From the NCBI GenBank assembly GCA_964036045.1, contig OZ038381.1, positions 248,001 to 312,000 on the forward strand: DNA of 64,000 bases. Reading direction: 5' to 3'. How positions within the stretch are numbered: the first letter of the stretch is position 1; the number at the start of each line of letters is the position of its first letter. The notes below the pieces were generated by a model. It made no database searches and was not told where the DNA came from. It saw nothing but the letters and a program-made list of their open reading frames with translations. A program made the translations under genes and the position numbers. Shown one piece after another: positions 19,291 to 31,983 of the stretch. The DNA is from Eutreptiella sp. 'Long Island Sound 2002'. Taxonomy: Eukaryota; Euglenozoa; Euglenophyceae; Eutreptiales; Eutreptiaceae.

Positions 19291-20260
19291 GTCTCCCCCC
19301 GAATGGCATTTTAGTCCCGACTAGGTCAAAACTAAGCATAAAGTTCCAAAGTTTTGTTGAAGTGGTGTTAGAAAAGGCCGAAAACAATTGCAATAGATAG
19401 AACAAGCATCCAAATGTGGTTTTCTCAGTCCCGCATGGTGTTTTTCACTCGATTCAATAGGCTTTTGTCTCCCTCCGAATGGCATTTTAGTGCTAATTAG
19501 GTCAAAACTAAGCATGAAGTTCCAAAGTGTTGTTCAAGTGGTGTTAGAAAAGGCCATGGAAAGCTATAGGGGCTACAAAGGGCATACAAAGGTGGTTTTT
19601 TTGAGTCCCTCCGATTGCTTTTCATTCTATTCAGAAGGCCTTTGGCTCCCTCCGAGCGATGTTGGACTTGATTTTAGCTTGAGCCCATAAATTTAGCTCA
19701 ACTGTCAAATTGGCAACTTCACTACGGAGGAGTTCGGGGCCGGTGAGATCCTGTTGTGCTTCGTTTTGGGTCATATGTGAGTTGCGTAGTTGGTTTTTGA
19801 TTGACGGGGCCACACGCAGCATTTGGCGGTGGATTGTGATTTGGACTGAAATGAGAAAGGTAGCATCAACCGTCAATTTACTTGAATGTCAAAATAGCAA
19901 CTATGCCGAGGAAGAATTGGAGGGGAAAAAACTCTTTTTGTTCGTTTTTTGGGTTACATGAAATATGTTCCCGAGTAGAAGAGCCGAGAGCAGTGTTTAC
20001 CAGCGTATTGTAGGTGGGATCAAGGCTACAATGTTAGCATCTACACTGAATTTAGCTTGAATTGCAAAGTAGCAACTTCACTACGAAAGAGTTGGATGAT
20101 AGCAGTGCTTTCTTCCAGCTCGTATGCAATGTGATGAGTCAATTTTTGAGGTGAGCAGCCGCAAGGTATGTGTTGTGGTTGATTGTGGGTTAGATTGAGA
20201 TGATAATGGTGCCAGCTAGCAACGTTTTAAGCTGAGTATCAAAGTGGCAACTGCACGGAA
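19291..20260. repeat. Degenerate ~180-bp tandem repeats, two families
   Basis: First family: TCTCCCYCCGAATGGCATTTTAGT starts at about 19291 and again at about 19469 (178-bp period), each followed by GTCAAAACTAAGCAT-AAGTTCCAAAG and GGTGTTAGAAAAGGCC. Second family: a motif like ATTTAGCTTGA-T-CAAA-TAGCAACTT recurs at about 19687, 19873, 20049 and 20228, spaced 186, 176 and 179 bp. The units are well diverged. No transposon ends are visible, so an old satellite-like array is the simplest reading. Confidence 0.6.
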
Positions 20261-23200
20261 CACAATATGCAGGTTGGGGAGAGCCTGTAGGATAAGTTTC
20301 GTTTGTGAGCTGCAACAAGCTGCTGTATGTACGTATGTGAATGCTTCCCAAAGCTTTCAACCATTCGAGTATACAAGATGTTCATATTTTCTGTGCACTG
20401 CAAATTCGAACACAGTGCTACCGGTCGTCTTCCTATCAGTCAAATCACATCCAATTTGCCAGTTTGGTCGTCGTCGTCGGCAATTATCCGCCGCCGCTTG
20501 GATCTGCAGGTGTGAAATCTGACGCGCGTGCTCGTATCCACAGTATCTGCCTACGGGCCCGTATCTGCTTAGCCATATCCTCACCGTAGTCCTAAGCCGT
20601 AGTCCTGCATAGCCATTCCCGTGGCGCCTTCGGTCTCAACGGACATGACCGCATGTCATGAGAGAGGAAGAAATATTTTGTCCATTCAGACAGAGGAACT
20701 GGCTGTTTGCACTATTTTCGGTGTGATAGAATACGAATGACGACAACTGCGATTAAAATACTACGATCGAATTTTTAAGCGTGTTTGAGGCCCCACCTTC
20801 ACCCTAAAGATAGTGTTGCTCTGCACTAGGTTAGCTCCCCGTTGGCCCCGATGTCTTGTACCTAACCAGTGCCTCCTTTATGGGACAAACGAGCTATCAA
20901 CGACCACGTTGTAGGTATTGTGGAAGAGCTTTGTTCGCAGGTAGAAGCATGCACGTGAGTGGCGACAGATGTTTCTTTGCGAAATGTGGCTGTGAAATAG
21001 CTGTGGAATAGTGTTTCTCGTCTCAATTTGGAAAACTGCATTCCCGTGCACCGGGTAGCGATGGCTAATCCTCCACTTCCCTTTTGTCATCGTGCCACCT
21101 TCAAGTGCTTTGTAGCCGAGCATGTGCATACAACAATTCAAAAGCGCTTCTCAATCCGCTTCCAAACACTTAGCCCACGGAGAGAGGAAGGTTTGTGTCT
21201 GGAAAACCCATCCAAAGGCTCGCTACGCTCTGAAACCGGAGTTTGCTTCGTTCTCAAGAAGCAAGGTTTGGTATGTTGTGACAAGCGTTGAAAAGTACCG
21301 GTGACAGCGTGTTGAACAATCAGGATTGAGCGCACACCTCCAACCCCATTGCACTTCTCGGCATGCTATTGGTGCAAGTGCATTTTTAGACCGAAACATA
21401 TTTTCATAACGATCACAAGTATTCCGGGCTATTAGCGAGGTAAAATAATGGTGGCAAGGAGGCAACTTAACATTCGAAGCTTTGTAATGGGTGTCAAGGA
21501 ACATGTATGTTTCGTGAGACGAAATCCTTTCCCAAGGAGTGCATTGCAATGTGAACAAACTTGGGGCTTGTTGGGTGCTAGTTGTGCTTTGAATAATGAT
21601 TGAGAAAACAACATGAGAAGCCGTTTTACGGCCACACGTGTTGCATGCCAAATCTTGGATATTGCCAACTTGACCTTTCACGCAATTCCCTATTTAATAG
21701 CGTGCTTGCATCTTTGTCTATGTGTGGACTGTCGATGAGAGAGACACGGTATGTGAAGAATGAAGTACATGTGGGGCAAAGGGAAAACAGGTTGTTCGTC
21801 GTGAAACCCAACCAAGGTATGTGCGCGATTCGTCGACAAGATTGCAACGTAACTCACGAAGCCCACTTATTGTGCAGGCGACGTACACCGCTAGACGTTC
21901 CGATTTTCCGTGTGTGTTACGACAAGCCATCTTCTTCCCAAACATGACAACACAGCCAGGCATTTGTGACGAGCTTGCCCGAGAGGTGCACATTCGCCAC
22001 AACATTGGAGTTTCGTTGCACGGATAAATGCACGTCACCATGAAAGCTGTGGGGTTGTCTTTTATCCTCTTATGCAATTGATTAGGCCCACGTGCCTCGC
22101 CCATGGGGTCCCGACATGAGTTGACAGCGACATGGGTGTCCGCTGGGGGTGGCTTGGGTTGCAGATCCGTTCCTTGTTTGCTTGCATTGTGAGATTGTAG
22201 TATCGTGTGTGTGAAGCTATTTTGTGCTCGTCCATGAAGTGACTTTTGTTTTCTACACCTTTCCGCCTCCTCAAGACCCGAGAGAATTGACTTTGCCAAT
22301 GTGTCTCGTTTTGTGCCTCATGCGTTGGGTGTTTCCCCGGGGGTTGTTGAAGGCAACAGGCGTATAATAGGCAATATACCGTTGTGGCTTCATCACCACT
22401 ATGGGGATCGAAATCGTGATATACCATACCGCTCTATCATCTCTACCCACGTTTAGGTCGAAACCACGTTTTGGTCGAAACCACATAAAAAATGCTTGAT
22501 GACACGTTAGTAATTCTAGGGTTGCCCCATATCCAAGTGCAAGGCAGCACTCCAGCACTCTTTTTTCTTCCATTGAGGATGCTCTTGGGAGGAGCTACGC
22601 TTTCTCCGAGCCTTGGTTTGTAATACTGGTCCTCTTCAGGTGAAGTGCTCTTGGTAGTCCCAATCCTTCGAATGCCGAATGCACAAAAGTGCAGTGTGAT
22701 GAAGAAAGGCCCGAGGAACATGTTGCGCTTTTCGTACGGCACCTCGGATTTTGACACGGTTGATCCTTGGTTTTGTGCTTGAACCGATTGTGCCCATGGT
22801 AGATGTAATGGTCACACACGCTAGGACCGAATTCGTACTTTCAATCCCTGTAATGCTAAAGTTTGGCGAAACTTGGAACAATGCTTCAACTATTCGCAGA
22901 TTATATGGTTTTGACACCGTGGAGCCTTTGCTCTTGCCATAGTATCGCGTGGTGTTGTGCACGTTTTCGGTTTTTGGGTGGGTTTGGTATTTCCCAGGCA
23001 ACAAAAAGCAGCAAGCAGGCAGTTAGGAGCCAAGAATTTAGAAAATTTGGCAAAAAAATTAGTTGACAGCGACGTGTATAGTGCCCGGATGTTGCTCCAT
23101 GAGCCCAAAGAGAAACTTGAACGGTGTTGATAGGATTGTCTTTGCCATGCTCATCGTCTATCGCAAACTGTTAGTCTTGTACCTTCGCTTCCTGACTATG

Positions 23201-23562
23201 TGGTAGTGTAGCCCTCCCACAACCACAAGCACCGACATTTTGACTGCCCGTTCCTGCTTGTTATGGCTTCCAAGCCTTCGAAGTTTTAATCTCGACGCCG
23301 GTGATGGTCCATGAGTGCCGCAGCCTGCTAGGTGGGGCTGTTCACAAATGGCCGGATGTCGCCATAATTTTGGACACTTCGACTCCGCAGGGCATCATAT
23401 GTGCGCACTGGTGTGCGCCGCCCTGACTCAATGCAAAATGGAGGGTGAATTCTACCAGTGCTCCTTGGTGTGACACCCAAGTGCTTACCTTGTGCACTCT
23501 CCTCATTCGCAGGACCTCTTTCATCCTCTTGTTTCAAGCTGTACCCGCTCATTGAATAGCAT
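20261..23562. other. 3.3-kb region with no recognisable gene
   Basis: Frames of 100-190 codons occur on both strands (for example 21223-21681 and 21718-22299, minus) but overlap one another, lack known motifs and show no splice logic. One minus-strand frame has a loose Cys/His pattern (CSHCNALLG to KHTC, near 21520-21560) that I could not place in a family. An upstream exon or promoter of the PHD gene could lie here, but I cannot point to it. Confidence 0.4.
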
Positions 23563-23847
23563 ATGTCTATGCTCGCTCAGACCGTTCCCGACGCGCTACA
23601 GCCCACCAACAAGAGCAGTAGGATGAGTGGCTCCCTGGCGATATGCCAGGACCACCCCATGCCATACGGTACCCCAGCTCAAAGCCCCAACCCCGACACC
23701 CCTCCGCCCCTCTTGTCAAGCCCCGCTGCTTCTGGGCAGGGGATGGAAGTGCCCTCCAAAACTCGGCCTCCAGAACCCCGGTCGCAGATTTCGGAGAGTG
23801 AAATCGTCAGCTTGTTGGTGGGGAATATGCAGAGTCCATCTCCACAG
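23563..23847 (+). CDS. ePHD gene, exon 1 (or first recognisable exon)
   Basis: Begins at ATG 23563 and gives 95 codons ending CCA CAG before a GTTTGC donor, phase 0. The encoded segment is Ser/Pro-rich and disordered-looking, with a short hydrophobic patch SEIVSLLVGNM near its end. The start is uncertain: the sequence just before 23581 (GCTCGCTCAG) could be a splice acceptor, in which case the gene begins further upstream. The exon is assigned because its phase fits the acceptor at 25254 and its composition matches the next exon. Confidence 0.55.
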
Positions 23848-23969
23848 GTTTGCTATAGTCTAGTTCATTGACCAACAGGCCACCACTACCGGCTACACTG
23901 AAGTTGCAACTCCCATGCCCTGTCCATTGAAGCTAAACAGCTAAACAACAATATTGACTGGGTTTAGTA

Positions 23970-24150
23970 GGGCCTCAGATTCAGGTTGGTTTCAAAAACG
24001 CGAATGCGAATTGGGGCGAATTCGGCCAACGGATGCGCATTCGTGAATTCGCATTACATTAGAGCCCTCTCGGAAGGTCAAGCGAATTCGGGGAATTCGG
24101 GGCAAATACGGGCTTCGAATTCGCATTTGCGGATTCAGCCTGAGGCCATA
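23970..24150. repeat. Foldback rich in GAATTCG in intron 1
   Basis: Outer arms GGCCTCAGATTCAGG (left) and ATTCAGCCTGAGGCC (right) are imperfect inverted repeats. Between them GCGAATTCG-like palindromic motifs recur at least five times. The structure would form a long imperfect hairpin, like a small MITE or foldback element. No target duplication was identified. Confidence 0.45.
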
Positions 24151-25254
24151 GGGTTTAGCTCCACATGGTTGAGGGCGCTCAGCAACACAAAGCCCATTGG
24201 CAAGGAAGCCTTCTTAAGAGGGTCTGGAGCATGTATGGTTATCACTGTCATCACACATCGGGTTATGGCCTGCACTGCTAACATACTCATCACACTCACA
24301 CTTGCACATGTGCAGATGGGTCCTCAAATTGGATGTGGGCAGCCCACGGGAGACGGTTGGACACGTTACACTTTGGCTTGCTTTGGCAGTGTGCTGAGTC
24401 ATGCTTGTGTTGGGTGTTGGGGAACATGCTCCTCCTTGATGAAAGGGACTGAGAATGACTGAGCAATCGTTCATGAATTTTGCACTACATCTCATGGGGT
24501 CTTGCACGCAGCACGGCATGGAGCCAATGGACCTTTTGGCCGATACAAGAGGAGCTGTCACTCTGAACCACCGCACTCTGCACCCAGGGTCAGAATGAAC
24601 AAACGGGGGGTCCTGAACAAAAATAACCTCTTGAGACACCCCCTGCTTGTGCCACATGCACGCCCCCTGCACCTTTTGAGGCGTTGATCCCGGAAATGGC
24701 CGGGGTATATCCCACTATTGTTTCCCGCCACCTCTCGTGCTATTTCCACTCCTGCTGGTTGCCCAATTGCGCTCAATAGTTGTGCAGTGCATGCATCTTG
24801 TCAAATGCCCCCCCTGCAGGTGCTCAGCCCTGTGCCACTCAAACCAACATCGTTCACTGCCTACCAAAATTGTGGGGCTTCACTAGCACTTGCAAGATGC
24901 TAGCCGGATTCCGATTTTGGAAAGGCAATTGCATGACACCCAGCAGCAACACAACAAGCTTGCATGATTGCGCAGCTCGTGGGCTTCAAGGTGCCGCATG
25001 TTTGCAAAATTAAACTTCACTGTTTTCTTGGTAGTTTTTTTATGTACGAAAACTGCCCCTGTTTTTCCAACCTCTGTCAAAAAAGTGGCTGAAACGGCCA
25101 AAGCTACCCTTTTATTGCAGTCTCCTCACATTTTTGACCAAACTGCACAGCTGCCCTAATTTGAGAAATGCCCCACCCCTATGGGGAAGGGGCGGGGATG
25201 CATAAAAGGCATGCCTGACCTTTGCCGCCGTTCATTCCTCACATCGACTCCCAG

Positions 25255-25528
25255 GTGCCCCAAGCCACTCAGCCTCTTGCAGACGTGTCCAATACCCTGC
25301 ATCACAGCCCCGTGAAGCCTGGGGTGGTGCCCAGCTGCCCTTATTCCCCGTCACCAGACCCGGCCATGCAGCTTTCTTTCGGACATGACAGCGGGAGCCA
25401 GGGGTCAGGGTCTGGATCTGGTGAGGGCGATGGCATGCCACCACGAACTGTCAGCGCTTGCAGCTCCCAGTGTTCCAGTACTGAAGGCTTTTTCATTCCA
25501 AACCAGAAGAAGCGCATTGCATCACCAG
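25255..25528 (+). CDS. ePHD gene, exon 2
   Basis: The acceptor is ACTCCCAG after a pyrimidine-rich stretch; the exon enters in phase 0 (GTG CCC CAA) and leaves after CCA G before GTTTGT, phase 1. The sequence is Ser/Gly/Pro-rich, including a (SG)n run (GSQGSGSGSGEGD), and looks disordered. Near the end is a basic patch NQKKRIASP that could be a nuclear signal. The phase-1 end matches the acceptor at 27199 exactly, forming a Gly codon across the junction. Confidence 0.65.
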
Positions 25529-26019
25529 GTTTGTGGACGAGGACGAGGATCAGACCTTTGCTCAATAGGGGTCCCAGGGGGGGGGGGCAGAGATGTATGA
25601 GAATGGCCGTACACCATAGGCGCGGGCTTACCCCCCCCCTGGACCCCCCCTCCCCCTCTCCAGACCAAAGTGACTCTAGAGGGAAAAAACGAAATTTACA
25701 ATAGGGAAAATTTTGTCGGGCCATTTTTGGTACACAAACTTTTGGGTCCCAGACCCCCCGTCCCCCCCCCCTCCCCCCCTTCTAATACTTCCCTGGGGGG
25801 ACTCAGAAAAATTGTGAACATTACTGACCCAAATGCTGTCAACATGGAGTACTGTCACATGGATTGCATGTCATTCATCATCTCATCCAGTTTTGTCCAA
25901 GTGTCTTACTGACCAAGGGGTTTGGGGTGCTGGTTGTCGCACCTTTTCCCCTCTTGCCACAGAGCCCTCCCCAAGTTTCCGGAACAAAGGGGACAGTGTG
26001 CCAGTGCCCAAAGCTCTCT

Positions 26020-26700
26020 GGTCCACCCAAATTGCCCAAAATTGGCCGCCTCAGCACTCCAAAATTGACCAAACTCGCCGATCTTGGCACCCCCAACTTG
26101 ACCAAAATCGGCTGTCTCGGCGCCCCCAAATTGTCCAAAATAGGCCGTCTAGTGGCCCCCAAATTGACCAACACGGCCGTCTCGGCACCCCCAACTTGAC
26201 CAAAATCAGCCGTCTCGGCGTCCACAACTAACCAACCGTCTCGGCACACCCAAAGTGACCAAAATCGGCCTTCTTGGCAGCCACAAATTGACCCAAATCG
26301 GCTGTCCCGGCGCCCCCAACTAACCGGCCGTCTCAGCGCCCCCGAAATGACCAAAATTAGCCGTCTCGGCGCCCCCGAAATGACCAAAATCGGCCGTCTC
26401 GGCGGCCGCAAATGGACCAAAACCGGCCGTCTCGGCGCCCCCAAAATGACCAAAACCGGCCGTCTTGGCGCCCCCGAAATGACCAAAAACCGGCCGTCTC
26501 GGCGGCCGCAAATGGACCAAAACCGGCCGTCTTGGCGCCCCCGAAATGACCAAGATCGGCCGTCTCGGCGCCCCCGAAATGACCAAAATCAGCTGTCTCG
26601 GCGCCCCCGAAATGACCAAAACCGGCCGTCCCGGCGCCCCGGAAATGACCAAAACCGGCCGTCTCGGCGGCCGCAAATGGACCAAAATCGGCCGGGTGCC
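26020..26700. repeat. 33-bp minisatellite in intron 2
   Basis: About 20 units of the type GACCAAAATCGGCCGTCTCGG followed by CGCCCCCGAAAT. The 33-bp unit is a multiple of three and lacks stops, so long artificial frames appear on both strands (for example TKIGRLGAPEM repeats). It lies between exons 2 and 3 and the units are not flanked by splice sites, so I read it as non-coding. Confidence 0.85.
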
Positions 26701-27199
26701 GCTCAGCGAGGTTCTTGTGGCCCTTGCGGGAATCGTACGTGCCTCCCCTCTTCGGGCCTGGGTGGCCTGCCATGAGGGTGCTGCAAGAAACAGACGAGGC
26801 TTTGAGGTGTCACAGAGACAGGGGACCCCTCGTGCGCCTCAGGTACTATCTATCCGCCCAACGGGTGATGCGAGGAATGAACCCCCTAAGTCCCCCCCCC
26901 CCCTCAGATGGGTCTTTATGGTTCACCCTTCCACATTTCTGTGCATTTTGGGTTCAGAGTCTCCCTCCAACGCTCCCGTGAGTCACAGCTCTTTTCTTTG
27001 CCAAGGCTCAGGTGACGCCCCCCCCCCCCCGAAAAAAATTGTACGCACGGGCTGCTCCTCTTGGTTTGACCGCCGCAGGCCAGTCCGGCTGTTGCTTCTA
27101 TTTTGGGATGTTTCTTGTTGCCTCGTGGCCAGTGTGAGAACTGCAATCAGTTTGTGGGGCTTAATTTTGTCTTCTGGCGCCGGTACTGTTGCTGTGCAG

Positions 27200-27657
27200 G
27201 CAGTGCCCACAGTGGCCCGTATGGGGACGGAGGGCGGCCGCGAAAGTCACACCCCACGACCCGCGTCAAGAAGTTCAAGCGGCACATGACGTTCTCATCC
27301 ATCCTGCGCTATAACAAACCGGTGCATTTGTGGGCGGAGTCCCGCCAGCCCGTGGACCTGCCTGTGCCGGGGGGCGGGGGGCGGAAGCAGCCCGTGTTGC
27401 TCAGCAATGTCACTGGAGGGGTCTTTGGGTATCACAGCACCCGGTCACGTCTGAGCCAAGAGGAGGCGGAGCTGGCACTGGCCATCAGGCTTTCGGAGCA
27501 GGAGGCAGGGCTGGTGCCGTGCAGCACTGAGACCGACGGCAGTGGGGACACGCCACAGGCAGCAAAGGAGATGGGCAGCAGCGCGGATGCAAAGCCAGAT
27601 CCAACTGCTAAGAGTCGAAGCCCCCCCGTACCAAAAGTGTGTGCCAAACCAGCAGAG
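27200..27657 (+). CDS. ePHD gene, exon 3 with UIM-like helix
   Basis: The acceptor is GTTGCTGTGCAG at 27199; the phase matches exon 2. The exon ends at GCA GAG before GTATGT, a strong donor, phase 0. It encodes a basic segment (RVKKFKRHMTF), a stretch with aromatic residues (ILRYNKPVHLWAES), a Gly-rich linker and then EEAELALAIRLSEQE. That last motif fits the ubiquitin-interacting motif (acidic lead, L-A-L-A, Ser near the end). The tail is Ser/Pro/Lys-rich. If the UIM is real, the protein would read ubiquitin marks, which suits a chromatin factor; that role is inferred from the motif alone. Confidence 0.75.
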
Positions 27658-28220
27658 GTATGTTCCCTTTTCGATGTTCGCTGTCTCAACGGTCTGTGGC
27701 ACTGTCTGGAGATCCTCGCTCAGGTCGCCAATTGCTGAGAGGATTATTGGGATTGCTCCAGGGATAATCAGCATCCCCAGATCCAGGGGACTTTGGTTTT
27801 GTTGGGAAAACCCTGCCAGAAAATTTTGGAACCCATCCATCTGAATCGAAGAAGCAATGTCGATCCCCAGCACACAGCAATCATCACCTTCAGTAGCAAC
27901 TTTTTTCTCCGCAAATTGCACATGCAAAGGGAGGTGCGTCTGGTGTAACCCGAGTAATTTTCTTTTTGGCTCTCAGCCGGAGTGTAAATCAAAAGTGAAG
28001 ATGCACCCACGAGCATGCCAATTTGATGTACTCAGGGTTGCAACCAAAAGAAAAGTACTCAAGTTATCTTTTTTGGAGGACTTGAGATTGCACCAAAAGA
28101 AAGCTTACCGGTTGCGCGTTTTGGCGTACTTGGGTTTCCAACACATACAGCCACACTTTCATGACACAACATGCAGTGAATCGACCGTCCGTGCTGGCGG
28201 ATTTGCCATCGTACCCCAAC

Positions 28221-28395
28221 GCGGGTTCATGGGTAAAAAAATTACTCGCAATACAATTTTTCTCAATTGCTCCGTTTTTTTTTTCAACATCACAGAACCT
28301 TACAACAGAAAAATTACACGACCTTACAGCAAAAAAAAATCACACAACCTTGCTGCAGAAAGAAAGATTACTTGCACCGACACTTTTTTCGTACA
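28221..28395 (+). repeat. Dispersed ~175-bp repeat, copy 1 (intron 3)
   Basis: Starts GCGGGTTCATGGGTAAAAAA and ends near GCACCGACACTTTTTT. Inside are three ~25-bp units of the form ACCTTACAGCAAAAAATCACAC. An inverted copy lies at 31984-32158 in intron 4. Both copies are intronic. They have no coding capacity, and the flanks show no clear target duplication. Confidence 0.75.
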
Positions 28396-29544
28396 TGAGT
28401 TACATTGTTCACACCTCCAGCTGCGCTATGTGCGCCACTTGCCAAAAGGGAAAGGGTTGAACTGGCTTCCCTAAAGAGGAAAAAGAGAAGAACGCTGTAC
28501 TGGATGCAAGGGCAGGCGGCTTTCAAGGTCCTGGACGCTCTTGCAAAGGGGAAGTGAAGGGGTGTACTGGAGCAAGGGAGGATGAAGATCGTGGTAAGGA
28601 AGCATTCAGGCGTCCCTCAACAACAACCACCCTCAGCCCTGAGCCCTGCCACCACCACTACTTCCTCCTCCCCTGACACCAGGTGGATACTAACCATATC
28701 TGACCCACATAGCCCAGCGGGGGGGGGGGGGGCTCTTTAAGTAATTGCGACCTCTTCCCTTATTAGTTTTAGAAAGTGTTCCTGGCTGTCCCAGGCCTTA
28801 GTTTTCTTTTATGAACAAAAATTTTCAGAGTTAACATAAACAAAAAGGGGACCATATGATTCTTCTTGCCAATGGACCATCATGAGCCACCATTCTGTTC
28901 CTAATTGCACTGGGAAATTCTGGCGGATGACAGGCACGCCCCTAGCGCCTCCTTCCGCACCCTCATCCCCCCCCCCCCCCAGAAAAAACGTGTTGACCCC
29001 GTGATCTGAAGCTGAATGATCAGTGTGACTCGGCGATCATTTTGAGGTATGAATGCTCGGACGCTCCTCCAAGGAGCCTTTGGCCACTTCTAGCTCACAG
29101 AGGGGGGGGGGGGCGAGTCACATCCCAATTGGAGGAGGCAAGCCCTGCATGGCGCAGCCCGTGCTGTTGCCGATGCCATTCGGGACTATGTAGTTGTTGC
29201 ATATGTGGCCACCTGACTCTGCACACTGTAATTTGGTGCATCCCCACCGGAACACTGCACAGCCCCCGTCCTGCTGCCTGGCGGGGATTGGTCAGGCTAG
29301 AATTTGTGCAATTCAAATTCTGTACGAAAATTTTGCACGCAATTTGGTCGGTGGTTTTAAGGATCTATGCGGGTATACATTGGGCATTGCAAGCGCGCAC
29401 TGTTTCTCATGAGCAATTATTGGGAACCATACATAATTTGTTCGCTCCTTTTTACGAACTGGCACAGATTTTGTCGCGCCAGAATTGGTAGATTCATATT
29501 TCCCCCCCGCACGGAAGATCCCCCCGGTATGCCCACTCCTACAG

Positions 29545-30375
29545 GCACCCGCAGCCAAGCCCCCAGCAGCCAAGGCTTCGCCTGCCCCCAAGCAGCCTCA
29601 GCCTACCGCTCCACCCGCGACACACGCGGCATCCCCCAACCCGAGTGCCATGCTCCATGACGCCGTAGCCCGTGGCACGCCCACGGGCGCGTGTGCCGCC
29701 CCTGCCTCCTCTGCCCCGAGCGGCCCTGCTCACCGGCAGCCCCCCCTGACGTCCACCCCCGATACCCCCGCGGCGCCGGCCCCTGGCCCGTCACCCAAGC
29801 CCAACCCAGCGCCAGCGGCACTGCCGCAGGTGCTGAGCGGCTGCCCCCTCCCCAAGGCCACTTCCGTGGCTCCAGCGATGCCAGGGGTGTTGAGCGGCTG
29901 CCCGGCCCCAAAGCCCGTTCCCCCGCCTGCACCGTTGGCCCCGGTGTTGAACTGCTGCCCTCCGCCAAAGCCTGTTCCCCCGCCTGCACCGTTGGCACAG
30001 GCGCCCCCCCCGGCGGCCACCCCGCCGCCGGCCGCGTCGCCACCGGTGGTGGGCGCCTCCCCTTCCCCGAAGTCCAAGGTGCCCAAGAAGGCGCCGGCCA
30101 CCCCCCCGGCGCCAGAGCCGAGGGCGCAGGTCTGCGCCTTCTGCCACGTCGACACGCAGTCCCGCTCAGCGGTGACGGCGTTTGTGGAGATGGTCCGCTC
30201 CAAGGCCCCCGCTGTGGGGGCCGCTCTCACAGTGGATGGGGTCATAGAGGGCCTCGGCCCCGTGTTGGGGCCCTTCGACGGGGCGATCGGGCATTGCTTC
30301 GGAGGCAAGCGGCAGAAGCAAGGCCCGGAGAAGCTCTTCTGGGCGCACGACAGCTGCCTGTTGTGGTGTCCCGAG
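29545..30375 (+). CDS. ePHD gene, exon 4: proline-rich repeats and first half of the zinc finger
   Basis: The acceptor is CTCCTACAG at 29544, phase 0; the exon ends TGT CCC GAG before GTATGTG, phase 0. The first two thirds are Ala/Pro-rich and hold three tandem 19-residue repeats (29830-30000) of the form V-L-x-x-C-P-x-P-K-x-V-P. The end encodes the pre-PHD zinc ribbon of an extended PHD finger: CAFC, then FWAHDSCLLWCPE with the His-x2-Cys pair. This half is continued exactly by exon 5, as in other ePHD proteins, where the Cys-Pro-Glu-Val-Tyr junction is typical. The Cys in each Pro repeat is unusual for a disordered linker. Confidence 0.88.
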
Positions 30376-31983
30376 GTATGTGTGGATGCAGCGCATTCTT
30401 TATGCTTTGGAGGTGGGGGGTGTTGTTTTACCCTGCTTGAGCGTAGGTGAAGCCAAGGGACTTGCACAGGTGAGGAGTACGGGATACCACCAATAGGCTA
30501 CGACCAGCGGGGGCTGTCAGCTTCATCCTGTCTGGCCACACCTCATTTTGGCCCATGGAAAACTTCAAAAGACCTTGAAAAGTAGCCGTTTTGGGAGGAA
30601 AAAAGGGTGAAAACTTGGTTAAGAGCGTGTTTGTCCAAAGGTCATCATGCACCATTTGGGGTGCACAAACAAGTGAAATGAGACCATTTTGATGGGGGTG
30701 CTAGTGCTGAAGGACTGACAGTTGCACAGTTCAGCATGATGGACAGTATGTTAGCGCACCGGGCGCACGCCGGGCGCGCCGGGCAAAGTTTTCCCCTATT
30801 TTCCCCCAGGTGTTTTTTGTCCCCCGTGTTGGGGGCCCCGCAAAGGCAGGGGTGACATGGCCATTCCGCCCACACGTGGGCCCCCGAGACGGCAGGGGTT
30901 AGGTAGCCTGGGCTGGAGGAGGGAGTGATGTTTGGGGGTAAAGCATTGGGATAGATGGCCGGACCATTGATTTGGATGCCGGGCGCACCGGGTGCACGCC
31001 CGGCAAATGTACCCTCATGGACACTGCGGTTGAGGTCTTGTGGGGCACCGTGTGCACTTTGATGTGTTGCAGGCTGTGAGGTGTAAAGAATTGGGGGCTG
31101 GCTCCACCGGTCCCAGGGCGAGATGCCCTGCCCAGGGGGGCCTCCGACCACAGTCGTTAGTTGCCAATGGCACCAGCTTGAGGAGTCCATATGCGCCAAA
31201 GGTGCCCAAAGGAAAACTCGGCCCCCGCCTGCCTATAGCCGCCTCATCGCTCTCCACGTTTGACCCCAGGGGCAGGCCAACCAAGTGTTGTCAACCGCGG
31301 TGCAAGTAAAGTAAGCCCAAAACAGCGCTTGTAGGGGCCAATAAGGACCACTAGGAGGGCCCAATTGGTGCTACATGGCCCCCCATGAGTTCACCAAACA
31401 TACCTCTATTGTCACTAGATGGTCACCCAAGCTTTGCCCAAGGGTCCCAGGCAGTTGTCAAGGGTGGCCAGAAAAAACGCATTTTTCAACGAACCAGGAG
31501 CAAATTATGTGACTCTGAGGGGTCCAAAGGGGGGCATATGTTTTTCAGGGTTTTCATTCTTTTTTAGCACACTTGATTTCCCCATCAAAATTCTACGCAT
31601 TTTGACAACACGCAACTGGAGGTAGATCACCTCACAGAGGTTGTTAGATCAAAACCAGGGGGGCCCGTATCTTTGGGGGACGCTGCAGATCCCCTATCTG
31701 GGCCCATGTGCATACTACAGCCCAAGGGGCTGAATCTAGGGTGTGGAAAACCCTTGTTCTGTTCAACGACAGTATCCCCCAATGAGCCCATCCCCTTGAC
31801 CATCCCCTCGACGCCCCCCCATGAAAACCCTCCGTTAGGAAAGGGGCGGAGGGGGGGGGGGGGTTCAAAACTTGGTTATTGGTCCAGACCAGGACCGCTT
31901 TCCATCCTGAACCAATGGCAGCACCCGCATCCTATCCCGAGTAACCTATGGGTCCCCATCGATGGGGACTGAGCTGTTTTGAT

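Noticed and set aside
26347-26775. Long repetitive frames on both strands in the minisatellite
   Set aside because: The 33-bp unit has no stop in several registers, so openness is not evidence of coding. The flanking exons splice around it in phase.
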